A stretch of DNA of 64,000 nucleotides from Syngnathus acus. Taxonomy: Eukaryota; Chordata; Actinopteri; Syngnathiformes; Syngnathidae. Both the position numbers and the translations under genes were made by a program. The DNA lies in the NCBI RefSeq assembly GCF_901709675.1, contig NC_051095.1:18690956-18754955 (forward strand), read 5' to 3'. Below the pieces are notes generated by a model, which saw nothing but the letters and a program-made list of their open reading frames with translations, was not told the origin of the DNA and ran no database searches. The first letter of the stretch is position 1; each line of letters begins with the position of its first letter. Below, piece after piece: positions 26,050 through 42,055 of this stretch.

Positions 26050-26500
26050 ACACTATAATGAACCCCCGCTACTGTTGTGTGGTCTCAGCTTCCTGATTCC
26101 GGGTCAGACAGACGTATTCAGCATCGTAATCTGTCGCTCGCATGTGTACTGGCACAGTCCAATTGTTGCCCGCTCAGCTCTCTTTTGATTAGTCGCACTT
26201 GTGGAGTAGGCAATTAAGTCGCACTTTACACACCTAACAGACGAGAAAAATATATGATTCAATAACAAGCAAGGATGGCTTTGAACAATATATTTACTTC
26301 CATTAAATAAAACACATTTTTTTTGTGGGGATGTTGTTGTGGTGGGGTGGGAGGGTCCGTACCAAATATTTTACAGAAACATTTGAATGCGTCATTTCTT
26401 CTTTCTCTAGGATTGCTAGTCTAAAATCAATTTTCACACAGACATTAATAATGATAATAATTATTATTATATTATGTTAGAAACACACCACTGCTGGTGC
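22600..26500. other. intergenic sequence 3' of pitx2, no gene recognised
   Basis: T-rich tracts at 22980-24330, poly-G at 24530-24543, poly-C at 24917-24932 and 26014-26034, and an (AAAT)n run at 25444-25490. The part nearest pitx2 (25040-25360 and 25630-25990) looks unique and contains an octamer motif ATGCAAAT near 25935. It could be extended 3' UTR or regulatory sequence. Confidence 0.45.
25444..25490. repeat. (AAAT)n tetranucleotide microsatellite
   Basis: About eleven perfect AAAT units. Confidence 0.97.
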
Positions 26501-26502
26501 GT

Positions 26503-26508
26503 TTTAAT
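26503..26508 (-). terminator. pitx2: possible pitx2 polyadenylation signal (ATTAAA)
   Basis: ATTAAA on the minus strand, about 405 nt past the stop codon. A canonical AATAAA occurs much further on, at 25334-25339 (minus strand), and would give a 3' UTR of about 1.6 kb. I cannot tell which is used. The 3' UTR starts with a long A tract (26833-26852). Confidence 0.35.
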
Positions 26509-26913
26509 ATTTACATTCCCCACTTTTTTTTTAAACTGTTTGCAAGCAAAACGTTACCCTACGACGCATGCGTTAATAAATGGAATCCCAGCTTTGGAGA
26601 TGTTTGGATATATACACAACTTTTCAGACAACAAATTGGGGAGTAATACTTAAACAAAAAACAAAAAACATTTTCAGTGGTTCTGTTTTAGTGCCCTTTC
26701 TGGGAGAGAAAAAAAATCAGAATACAATAATAATAGTAGTCTGTTGCGTCTGTGGATGAAAAGCGACCACGAATGGCATTTTTGCATTATACTGTACATC
26801 CCCTTTGGGAAAATCGATGCTCAAAGTGGTGATTTTTTTTTTTTTTTTTTTTCTCGAGGGTGGGCGTGTGCGTCGGGGTGGGGGTGGGCCTGTTTTAGTG
26901 GAGTGCGCGCGTC

Positions 26914-30529
<3,616 letters not shown>

Positions 30530-30582
30530 CAGTCGCTCCAGAAAAAAAAGGCAAAAAAAAAAAAAGGCAAAAAAAACCAAGT

Positions 30583-30590
30583 CTTATAAA
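30583..30590 (-). promoter_or_regulatory. pitx2: TATA-like box for pitx2c
   Basis: The minus strand reads TTTATAAG about 55 nt upstream of the isoform-c ATG. If used, transcription would start near 30555 and the leader would be very short and T-rich. The call is by position and motif only. Confidence 0.35.
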
Positions 30591-30809
30591 TCCCACTCCG
30601 GGTAGCGAGGGTCTCCACTATATCTTTTTAAAGCCCACCAAGAAAATGTGCTCAAACGCCGGGTTGCTTTTTAGAGCGGGCCACCGTGAGGCGCTGCCAT
30701 CCTAACGTCGGCAGCGGGCAGCGGCTGACTAGTGGAGTGACAAGGACAGGTAGATGATATTGGAATACGACGCTCGAAGTAGCCCCCCCCCTCCCTCAGC
30801 GCTCTCATT

Positions 30810-30814
<5 letters not shown>

Positions 30815-30883
<69 letters not shown>
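30815..30883. repeat. (CT)n / (GA)n microsatellite in the pitx2c upstream region
   Basis: An uninterrupted run of about 34 CT dinucleotides, reading GA on the coding (minus) strand, lies about 285-355 nt upstream of the isoform-c ATG. It is likely length-polymorphic and can form H-DNA. Confidence 0.97.
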
Positions 30884-30885
<2 letters not shown>

Positions 30886-30886
30886 C

Positions 30887-30894
30887 TGACGTCA
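30887..30894. promoter_or_regulatory. full palindromic CRE (TGACGTCA) upstream of pitx2c
   Basis: A perfect TGACGTCA cAMP-response element lies about 360 nt upstream of the isoform-c start and immediately next to the CT tract. CREB/ATF binding is inferred from the motif. Confidence 0.45.
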
Positions 30895-32951
30895 CCCTCT
30901 TTCGCCCTGCCCACTCGCTACCTTGACAGGCGCGTGCATGTGGCGTCGGAAAGAAATGGGCCCCCAGCTGCCCAAGACCAAAACAAACAACCCCAAAAGA
31001 AAACAATGGGTAAAAAAGTTTTAAAGACATGCATGGTATTACCACGAGTGACTTTCTCAGGACCCAAACTCCCTTTAACAAAGACGCAAAAAACTTTCCC
31101 TGCCTTTGAAACTACACCCTCGAATATATGACAAGCGCAACCATTGGGTCCAAACGATCCCGAGAGGTCCAAAGGGAGTTCGGTGGAAACAGAACCATAC
31201 TCATGTTAAGAAGCCGACTTGGCCAAGACGCAACAAAATTGATGGCTTGCGCTCACGCGCGTAAAAAAGAGGCGGCGGTTTGGGCCGTTGCTGGCGATGG
31301 AACCACGCAGCCGGGTTCAGGCTGCGAGGCAGAAAACTAAGCCAAAACAAGATTCTCTATACCGCCGATTGAATTATGTCGATGGGAGCAACTAAGTCTC
31401 GTCGGTTTACGTACTGATTCTTGCTGGAATCTGCATGTACCAACATTGGAAATTGTCTTCATTTGTAATAATGCTGAGATATTTCAAGCATTTTTATGTT
31501 ACTGAACCGCTTGATAAAATGAAACATAAATTGGTACAATATTTTCCCGACTTCTGATTTAGTTGCCATCCCTGCGCAGCAATCGTCCAAATGGGGTCAT
31601 TATACATTATAGTTTCACAGTCACAAAGGAAGCCATTAAAAATGTATATAAATAAATAAAAAAATAATAAAAAATAAAATTTTGGCCACCCACCCTTGTC
31701 CAAAATGTAAAGACGTGTATTATGTCATATTTTAATCCATGCAAATTAAATTTCCATATACGATTTAGTCCATTCTTCCGTCAATGTGCGGCCTTGTCCT
31801 GACGAGTCATCCAATTAAGATGCATGCTAAAGCGACTCTATAATTAATCGTCCAAATAGTACTATTAGTCTTTTTCAGTCTTGTTTTCATATTAAAGTGG
31901 ATTATGTCTTCATTCGTCGACTCCTCATCTTCGCTCTCCCCGTCATACATGGGCCATTAATTAACAATTCCGTCAATATAGCAAGAAGGTGATGGGGGGC
32001 GACGACAAGCCTTTTTAGGCGGGATTACGGACACATCACATTCATCCATTAGCGTATTCCTGCTCACGAATGGCTTTCATTATACATGTGCTTTTTCCCC
32101 AGAGTGGAGAGCGCAACGAGAGTCGCATACATTACACGCACTCTTTTGGATGCGCACACACTGCTCGTCACGTTCTATTAGTCCTAATCAATCGTCATTA
32201 ACAATAAGCGTGACACACACACCCGGGTCAAATACCAAAAAGTTACATATTCATACATTGGAATGAGTTAAAATTATTAGTTTTAGTGACGATCAATCGT
32301 GTCAATTTGACATTATTGATAATTTGATTTTGTTTTAATTTCATGCATTTATTATGGGAGCGATTCAAATCGTGTGATTATGATGTTAAAATAGACGACC
32401 GTTATTTCACTTTATCCGTTCATCCATTCCCACGTTGAAAAATAACCAGTCACACTCATAATTTAGTGCTCATTTCACATGGCCGTTTAAAGCGCTCGCT
32501 GACGGCGTTGCAGATCCGCAAGCAGCCACAAGGTGACGCTATGAGACAATGAATAGCCAGGAGGTAAACGCTGCAAGTATGAACAGTCTTTCATCCGTGA
32601 AATCAGGCGCGAAATTATACTGCGTTATTGAACAATATTTTACATCATACATATTTTTGTTAAAAAAAAAAGAAATTTAAACTATAAAGCAACGAAAGCA
32701 AACGTATAGACTTTGATATTTACTGGGGAAAATGTATTTATATATTATGTTTCTTTATTTTATTTTTGTTTGATTTTGATTTGGTGAGTTTTGTATTTAA
32801 CATTGCATTTATTCAACACATTTGAGTAAATGATGCATCTCCCAAAAATGACAAAATATATATATTTTTTTATTGTCCTATTCCAACAAACTGTTGTGAT
32901 TTTTGTGTGATCCGCGGGAAAAAAAATGTTGCACGTGCATTCATGTTTTAC

Positions 32952-33023
32952 CTATTTGTGCGCAGGTGGTGGCCAGTTTGCGGCAATGGGACTCCATGGT
33001 GACAAAGGAAACCTCTTCTGGGC
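32952..33023 (-). CDS. pitx2: pitx2 isoform-a first coding exon (26 nt leader plus 46 nt coding)
   Basis: On the minus strand an acceptor (TTTTTCCCAG) at 33026-33024 is followed by a 26-nt leader. Then comes an ATG at 32997 in a near-perfect Kozak context (GTCACCATGG). It encodes MESHCRKLATTCAQI plus one base, then a GTAAAA donor. This is recognisable as the counterpart of the mammalian Pitx2a start METNCRKLVSACVQL. Phase matches the shared homeobox exon, so the product reads ...TCAQI-EKEKSQ... and would be 264 aa in total. The exon is too short to appear as a long open frame. It lies about 2.4 kb upstream of the isoform-c exon, so the two isoforms use separate promoters, as in other vertebrates. 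No Pitx2b-type exon was seen. Confidence 0.9.
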   Translation of the reverse strand, partial: AQKRFPLSPWSPIAANWPPPAHK

Positions 33024-34698
33024 CTGGGAAAAATCGAAAAATGATTTTAATGCATATGTTGAATTGATTTTTAGTTCATGATGTCATGTTATGCGAAATT
33101 CATTGAAATCGGTGTATGTTAAAAATTTAAATCAATTTCAACATAGGCAGCATTATTATCGCACACCCGGGGGCAACATTTTCTTTTTCATGTCACGTTT
33201 TTCCTCAGTGTTTTCACGTATTTCAATCACAGGCAAAAAGGTGTTATTTACTCGTCCTGTGTACAGTATGTTGCGCGTGAGCGTGATGTGGCCCCGCTAA
33301 AATCTCCCGGATTAAGGTTCTGATTAAGGTATTGAGATGTCAGTCTGTGGGCGTATGAGCATATTACAAAATTCATTATAGGACGCCAACACAGATGGGC
33401 TTTTATTAGAATGTTTGCTTATGATAATACAAATTTGCATGTCAGCGGCCGCCATTTTCTCTTCATCCTGCTGTTAGTCGCCTCCGAGATGCAAATAAAT
33501 ATGACAGAACTTTTTACATGTTTTCATAGAGTCTGATCGTAACTTCTTATTTTGACCACTTTATTGGACTATTTGTCCCATCCCCTTCCACTCATATTGT
33601 CCCAACCTCCTATTTCACATTAATAACAAACGGAAGAAACGACATTGTTAATACCTAAGAAATATGAATAATTTCAAATAATAATAAAAATTCTTACGAG
33701 ATCAATTAGTAAATAGATGTTGGTCGCGTATTGTCATATTATTAACAACGATATTAAATAGCAATTCATACACCCATCTGTCGTTTCTAATTTGACGTGC
33801 GGGTAGTGAGGGGAGGGGGTCGTGGCACCTGGCCCGGTGTAGACAGAAAACAAGCCTTAGCGCACGCGAGACCCTGAACGCATCATGTATATATTTTTTA
33901 GATATGTTTTTTTAAAGTATGCGTTCGTATTATTTCGATTATCAATATACTTCACAAATTGATTTATTTTCGTGTTCTTTTTTTAGAGAGTGACTAGGCT
34001 TGCGTTGATAGTTACTCGAGCACAGTATGTATTTAATTCGTATTTCTTTTTTTAAAACACATTTCTCATTTACTTATTTATTTTAGATTTATTTTACATC
34101 ATCATTAGACCAACTTTGCGTTCCTCACTTCTTATTTTAAAGCCGAACGTTTATTTATTTTATTTATTTCGACTGACACCGAATTAATTCTCCATGAACG
34201 CAATCGCTTTTGAATTTAATTGCATTATAATCATCACTTAATAGAAACGTTTCACCTCATCAGGTCTTTTATGTCAAAGTGACACCCCCGAATTCCTGCT
34301 TTGTGGCAATTAACTCGGTTAATTTAGAGTACTCATAATCCATCATTCTAACTAGACATCCTGATCAAAATAATATAAAACTAACTTTAACTTCTAACAG
34401 TATCTCATCATTATCATTCAAAGCGAACCTGGTTACTTTATTTAATCATTTTCCACCATCATCGCACTTGCAATTGGCTCCAATAGACACATTCGATTTC
34501 TATTTCCTAAACTCATTTTTTGGATAAATATGTATTCCCCCTTGATAACATACACATTACTATTATTGTCACTATTTAAGGCAAATACTCATTATGGCAT
34601 GTTTACAGTATGCGCATTTCTTATTACCAAATGACCCAGATATTCACTCATTTTACTCAGGTTGAAAAAAGAAAGAACGGAAATGGGTATTCCCTTAC
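33024..34698. other. probable first intron of pitx2a, no repeats recognised
   Basis: AT-rich, apparently single-copy sequence between the isoform-a coding exon and the proposed noncoding exon. It contains bicoid-class TAATCC motifs at 33309-33314 (as GGATTA) and 34336-34341. No open frame of note. Confidence 0.4.
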
Positions 34699-35060
34699 CA
34701 CGCGTAGACGTCTCTCGTAACGTGCGCGATGAGATAAATTCCACCCGGCAAACAGACACATACAGGCGCGCAACTTGAACGTCCTGGCTGTCGCCGTCGA
34801 TTTGTTTTCTTATCCCCAAAATAAAATAAATAAAAATGTTAACTTCATTCCCCCCCAAAAAAAAGCGTTAGGAGCAAGTCCACGCACTCTTTCCGCTGCT
34901 CTTCTTCTCCTCTTCTGCGCGTCTAAACTTTTTTTCCGCTCTGAAAGACGTCTTCTCCCTCCACCCCCGCCCCCCTTCCTCTTTGCCTGCGTGCGTGCGC
35001 GCACGCGTGCCTGGAAAAGGAGTGTGCTCGTGCACGCCATGGACGGGGCGGCCCAAGGAG
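34699..35060 (-). other. pitx2: candidate noncoding first exon and promoter zone of pitx2a
   Basis: The isoform-a coding exon has its own splice acceptor, so an upstream noncoding exon must exist. The best donor seen by eye on the minus strand is GTAAGG immediately after 34699. It is preceded by a purine-rich, CpG-containing stretch up to about 35060. The 5' boundary is a guess, and other donors are possible. Confidence 0.3.
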
Positions 35061-35376
35061 AGCCTGAATAACGACTAAATCAGTCCCACTGCAATTAAAT
35101 TCCACCCATTAGTAGCCCATTTTCCCCACTCATATTAACACGTGGAATCAGTTGGTCGTACAACACGCACGATTTCTCCAATCTTCTCTTATATTCGTAT
35201 ATTAAACCTGGCGTGCAACAGACTGGACTTGCACCCACGCTCCCCTTCTAATCCCCTTTTTACATTTTTAGTCATACTCCCTATTAAAATAGTAATTAAC
35301 GCCTACATGCACGTGGGAATTGCACGCACGCACGGACGCACGCACGCATTGACGCACGCACGCTCTCATTCTCCCT

Positions 35377-35523
<147 letters not shown>

Positions 35524-36219
35524 TGTATGATATTTGGAAAGCAAACATATTATTTAATTGCCCAGTAAAGGTCGCCCCTCTCTGTTGTGATACGTGCGCA
35601 TGCGTCGCCTTGCCATGCCAATTTGCACGGCAAATAAACTGTAACAACATAAATGCACACTTTGCAACACAATTACAATTTTGAATTAGATAAAGAAAAA
35701 TAAAATAAACTAGAACCAGGAGACATAATGAGGACTTGAACATTATGCATCGATTTTAGTTTAGCTTACTATATAGTAAGTATAGCATGAGTATTAGACC
35801 GGAATACTTTGCGTTTTATTTAGCTTTTTGGTGACCCTTTTTCCACAAAGAATAGGCAGCCTCAACAACGAGTGCTAACAGAAGCTAAGCTCCCAGCCAG
35901 GAAAAATGAGACTTCACTGTTTTCTGCACTTTAATGCAATTTGACTGTAATATTTTTGAAAGGGAAGCATAACACTTTTGGGGAATGTGTGTGACTAAAC
36001 CATCAAATGTGATGAAGGTTATTTAAATATGGAGCCGTAGAATAAAAGCAATGGATTGGTTGAATAATAGCATCATATAATAACCCTTCTAATTTCATGG
36101 GGACTTCAACTCATTATGATTCCGCAGCACCTCCACGTGAACATTAACAGTCGAACCTGTATTTTTCCTGGAGCTCCCTGAACTTTGGACTTATTTTGGG
36201 GACTTTGATTTGAAATCCT

Positions 36220-36310
36220 CTTCTGTTCAGGGTGTACCTCGCTACCACCGAAAGACTTCTAGGATAGGCTCCGGCACGCCGTGACTCTCGCGGGGATAAG
36301 CGCTTTGAAC
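36220..36310 (-). repeat. fragment of the same dispersed family as 50595-50935, opposite orientation
   Basis: GTTCAGGGTGTAC, GATAGGCTCCGGCACGCC and GGGATAAGCG match, as reverse complement and in order, parts of the longer copy at 50595-50680. Only the end portion is kept. Confidence 0.6.
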
Positions 36311-37130
36311 TCACAACCTCCGCACTGAGGTAACCATTGCACCAACGTGAATTCACTATTTTGCCCTTGGTCTTCAATCACTCTGAATCTTATTCAGAAA
36401 AATAGTCATTTGAATTTACTATCATAAATATGTACATCAGGTGCACATGATTAAAATGTGGTAGATTGGCATAATATAAAAAAACAAATTAAAAACCACA
36501 TCCCCATCCCCGGACGGCTAACTTTTGCATTCGCCGTGTCATGAAGCCCCTCCCATTCACGCCCCCCACACCCCATCTCCCGGCCTTTTAAGATTATTCC
36601 CGGGCCAAATTTTGGTCCCAGTACGTGCTTGTGGCTACACACATTTTTCTGAGTTCTTTTTTTTTCTAGTCATGTTTTTCTAAAATTGACTTGTTATCAA
36701 ATGTGAGGTTCGGTAGCGGTTGGTGGGTGCCTTGCTTAAAAGAACCTTTACAGCAATTCAGTAAGCAGACGTGCATATCGCAAACATTTTACATGTTGTT
36801 CACAGCAGGACTTGACCTGTGACCCTTTGCTTCCAAAGCCTCACAACTAGCGCACTAGGATCGCACATACGCGTTTGCACACACGTACATGTACACGCAC
36901 GCGCACACGCACACGCAGCAGTTGTGTAGATGCATGCACGCACACACACACACACAGGGTGGTGATATTCTTATGTTGTTCCTATAGAAGAAGGCGGCAG
37001 CAAAGGCTAGCTGTCAAGAGTATGGGGATTCTCACGCACACAAAGGTGCAAAGCGCCTCCAGTTCAGAGGAGGCCCGCCGGCGGCTGCCAAATCTTCCGC
37101 CTCAGGGGCTGCAGCAGGGGAAAGAGAGAG

Positions 37131-37150
37131 AGGGGGGGGGGGGGGGGGGG
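37131..37150. repeat. poly-G tract in a GC-rich block
   Basis: Twenty G in a row within a CpG-rich 37050-37330 region. It is likely to form a G-quadruplex and to be unreliable in sequencing. Confidence 0.9.
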
Positions 37151-40100
37151 TAAGCGGCGCCTCGCTACCGCTTTTCATTTTGAGCGCCTTATCGATCGTC
37201 TGTTGTCATCCGCGGCGACGGCGAAGGACACTTGAAAGCGCCGCTGATGTGAGAACGGAGCGGGGGTGACCTGCTCCCCGCCGGCGACCTCTCCTGACTT
37301 TTAACGAGAGCCCGGGCCGGTTGAAGGTGTCGACTTTTAAAAACATGCTTTCATGTTTCTTGGCTGTCGGTGGCGCTACGGTATCGAGCAGCAGCAAGAT
37401 GGAAGGGGAGACTTCAATGGTTTATATCTATTGTTCAAGGTGGCAGTTATCATTAAAAGGTGGAGAGAGCAGTGGTCACATTCATTACATGAAAATATGT
37501 TTTTTGTGTGTGGCCTTTTATTGACTGAATTTTTTTCTCAACTTCTGAGTTATCTCTATTGTGCAAGGTGACGCTTATTCTGGATAACGTGGTCACATTC
37601 ATTTAAATGATGGCCACTGCTTTCCCACCCCCAACCAGAGCGATTGATAGCGCTCAACACAGCGTTAAGCTCCACTGGTACCACCTCTGCCTTAATTTAG
37701 GCCGGGAAAAATCCCAATGGCAATTTTTTACTGCATAACTGAGAGGCGACTTGCTCAAGTGCAGTCGTAACGGCGCAATGTAAGTAGGTATTGGACACTC
37801 CATATTTTCTTCCTCTATTACCTCCTGTAGCTGTAAAGTCCACATGTCCGCATAGTGTACATACTTCTAGCCAAATCACATCGCTTGTTGTGATATTAAT
37901 CCCTGTGTCCCCTCCGTAGAGCTTTGAAGGCAGCCGATTGTTTGACACCACGGCACCAGGAATCCATTACGCTCTGCTCAAATCTGAAACAAATACATCT
38001 AAGCGGCCACGCACGACACGCTATCATCGTCGCCTTTGTGCAGAATTCATTTTTCAGGGATGTTTTTTTTTATTTGTTTGGCCTCAAACCACATGTGACA
38101 AACCCAAGTGTTTCAGTGTGTGACCTCACATCTTATAGTTCTGCTAAAAAGCCACAAATCAGCTGACGTCCTGCTAATGTGTGAGGGAAATTGTTTCAAG
38201 CTTGACTTTTAAGCAGTATTTGGTCAATGAAGGGTAGTTGTCAAGTAACCATTAATTTATCAAAATTTTTGGATTCAGTGATTGATTTATTGTAATCGTA
38301 AAATACAAAAAATGGTTTTTAAATGAAATAATTGCTTCATCTATTAAAGTAATTCTACATGGTAACAGTTACAATTGAGCACATCTTTTTCATAAAACAC
38401 AAATAATAGTAAAACAAACAAGTAAAAATATATTATTCAGTTTAGTATAAATAAAAATATAGCACATTATTGGTTAATTGATTCATGGTAAAGAACAAAT
38501 ATTTGTACAATTTTACATCTATATTCATCATTTTATGTAAACCTAGTTGGCTAATAAATTGTTGTTTAATCAATAAAATTAGAAAATGGCAAAGTAAATA
38601 TTTCATCAGTACAGTTAACTATTTTATATTTGTTTTATTTATTGGTATTTGAGTTTGCATTTTAAATAACTGGTAAATTGATTTGTTTTAATTAAAGGAA
38701 TATTAGTAAAACAAAAGTATCTAATTTGTTTTAATAAGTCATTGGTTAACTATAAATATTACAAATAAAGAGAAGACGAATGATTTGGTCAGAAAAAGAT
38801 TTATATATTTTGATTATTTTATATATGAATAATATATTGCAAATAATAAGTATATCAAATAATTTATTTAACCGAATCTCCCAATGACCTGAGTCATCTG
38901 TCCATTTTAAAAGTCAAATTGCACACAAATGTTTGCCCACTCCTGTTTTTTAGAGTCAAAAACCCAGCATTCTGCTCCCTTTCCAATTGGTCGCATCCGG
39001 CACGCATTCCAATCAATTTGTCAAGTATCACTCCGGGAAGATTATTAACGGAGGCGAAGCAGCCTGTAAATTAAGCAAATTAAAAGGCTGTTCTCTTTGA
39101 TAGCCCTCTAGCTCGTTGAGCGGCTTTACGGCTCATCCCGCTCACTCCCGCCTCTAGTTGCGGCACCCAAGGGGTGGAGGCGGGAGTGGGGGAGCTACAG
39201 TAGGTAAGTGCTGGCTGGCGTTCCACAGGATGCTATTATGCCCAAAGAGTTTTGCTGGCCTTCTGTAATTATCTCCAGGAAAAATACTCTTATGATGTCA
39301 TTGTGGCTTTGGCGGCCACAGTATTGGCATGGGATGCCCTGAAATTACACCTGTCTTTAGGTGAACAATTGCTGACATGACAAGCCCGTTTTTACTCTGT
39401 ATTATGTACGTATTTTGAGTTGCTGTGTTTATTTCTATTGTGCAAGGTAGTGGCTATCATGCGTATTTGGCAAAAGGAGTGATCTCATCACTGCTGTAGA
39501 TTTTTTTTTAAAAATTATGAATTACTTCTATAGTGCAAGATGGCAGCCATTGACAGTAACCGGTGAGAGGAGTGGCCACATCAGTCATGTGACAAAGTAT
39601 TTTTTTTTTATGCATGTAGCCATGCAGGGCTGGACTGACCATCTTGCGTGCCTGGTGGGCCAACATCTTTTGGGGCAAAGGCGGGGCTATTTAATTGTTA
39701 TTTTCCTTCATTTTACCCTAGGAGACCGGCCCACAATTTAAAGGGAGCAGCCCATTCATCCATTTACAATATAGACAGCAAACTGAATTGAACCAATCAA
39801 ACCAGTCAAGTCAGTGAATGCATTTTTTTAATAGAAATCTGTCTTTAGAATAGAACATTTGATTCTTGTAGTCAATTATACATTAATATTTGATCTGTTC
39901 ACTTCCATTGTTCAAGCTGGTAGATTGTGAATAAATATCAAGAAAACACATTGCACCGGCGATGTCTTTAAATTACACTCTGGCCTGAGTATTTAGTATG
40001 TGGACAGATGCAGTCATGGCGGATCACTCAAAACACGACATTAAATTAAACACCTCACTACAAGTCGCTACGGCATTCATTAAGCCTCTCACTAGATGGT

Positions 40101-42055
40101 GCATGCATAAACACACGGGTCCTCAGACTTAATCACAGGTGCGAGCAGGAACGGTAAATTGCCCGGTCAGGCATCTGATCAATTATGGGAGAAAGGGGAA
40201 AAAAATAAATAAAAAATCAATGTCAAGCTGCCACTAACCAGCCTGAGGGCGACGCGGCCAAGAATGAAATTGGTGTGATAAAATGACTATGATGCCTTGC
40301 GGCCCTTGTCGATATCATGTAAAACAGCACAGCTAACACGCTAACGCTCCTGTCAGTGGACCTGAGGTGGGCGTGAAAGGTCACAAGGCGGGAATGGGCT
40401 TAGTGCTTAATTGGTCTGGTTTGGCAAAGGAAAAAAAAACAACATGTAAAAGGCCAATCAGACGCATTAAATTTGTAGCAGTAAAAATTGCTGAATTAAT
40501 CAAGAAGGCAAGAAATGGACAATGTGAAATGGGAGTGAGCATCTTTAAACAATGGATAAGAGATTAATTGCAACCCATTAAACACTATAAGAAGAAAACC
40601 TCTGAGCACTAGGGCTATATATGTTGTTAGAGTGTCTGTGTTTTTGTTTCCAGGATACCATTAAAAATCCTCCACGTGGAAAGCTGTCAACATTTTTAAG
40701 TCATCCTACCCCTCCAAGCCTATGTAAAAAAGATACAGCAGAAAAAAAATGGTTCAATCCTGACTGTTGATCCATAATTCGTCAACCAAAAAGTGGCACC
40801 ATACACATGGACAAACAAATGGCCACCCCCAACTTAAAACAGTTCTGCCTTAGTAGAGGTTTCAACAGCCTCGCTGTGTACAATTCTCATCCAGATGTGT
40901 TGAGCCGAGAGTGCTAATCCAAACATGTCTTGAGATCAACTGCTTCAAAGTGGAAGACATGTTGATGCTGTCATCAGCTCATGTTTGCTTTGGCTCGGAC
41001 ATCCTGTTTGGATGCAGTCATTTTGTGTCAAAGGTCGCCCAAAATCAGCAGGATTCCTGCTGTAATGGAAAAACAACCAGTGAAAGTTGCACAATTAGTT
41101 AAAATGTGTCATCTGACTGCAGTCGAATTGTGTCAAATGACATTTAAAATCGAATCTTATTGTAAAACGTAAAATAACCACGAAAAGTTTCAAAATGGCC
41201 TGAAATTTGAAATGTCACTGCGTAAACGATTTTATCAAAATTGTTGTCCAAAAGCGAAAAGAGGAGTAAAAATTTACAGTGAACAACTCAGGTGGTTGCA
41301 TGTTTGGGTAGAAAAGCACTATACATGTGAAAGGTTAGGTTATAAATTATCCTTTGACCATTCCTACAGCAGCCATTTTGTGTTAAATGATAACGGTAAA
41401 AAAATCATTAGGTCCTTGCGGATACAGATCAAATACACAGTGAAATAGTCACCAGCATAGTAGTCTAGTCAATGTCCAGCACATGACCGAAAAAATGCCC
41501 CAAAATGTCAAGAAAATTTCAAAATTAATCTTCTAAATTAACAAGACCCAATATTGAGCTTGCTTATTTTGCCACATAAAAACCATGTATTTCTTTAATT
41601 AGATAATAATAACGTCATGTCTTTTATGTCCGTGTTAAATATCGCAATTATATCGATATCGCTATAGTCAACATTGATATATCATATTGCATCTTTTTCC
41701 ATTTGGTGCAGCCCGAGTTAAAATTAAATTGCATGTCAATTATACATAATCACCAATCAAAAGTGATACTTTAGACCAATATTTGTCCTGAACATAGAGA
41801 CAAAAGATCCCATTTTTGAAATAAAACTAAATACATGTCAAATTAAATACATTGCTAATAATGAATCTACAAAGGAGACAAGCCGGTGTTGTGCACATCA
41901 CCTGCAGGGGGTCTGTTGAGAGAGAATCTGGTGGGTGGGATGCAACACGCCTAATCCCAAATTAGGATGCAAGGCTCGTGTCGCGCATTGTGATTAGTTC
42001 CACTCTTTCATGCTCATCCCTTCTTTTCATGGAGCCGCCTCACATGGCTGCATTG

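Larger units (their letters stand above)
30530..32951 (-). other. pitx2: pitx2 intron between isoform-a and homeobox exons, containing the isoform-c promoter
   Basis: This stretch holds the isoform-c leader, the TATA-like box, the CT tract, a CRE and then about 2 kb of unique AT-rich sequence. That unique part has homeodomain-type motifs (TAATTAAT at 31841-31848, ATTAATTAAC at 31956-31965). No coding exon other than the isoform-c exon was seen, and no Pitx2b-type exon. Confidence 0.7.

Noticed and set aside
30671-31131. Arg-Glu and Leu-Ser repeat frames near the pitx2c promoter
   Set aside because: Products of the CT/GA microsatellite; they overlap promoter-type sequence.
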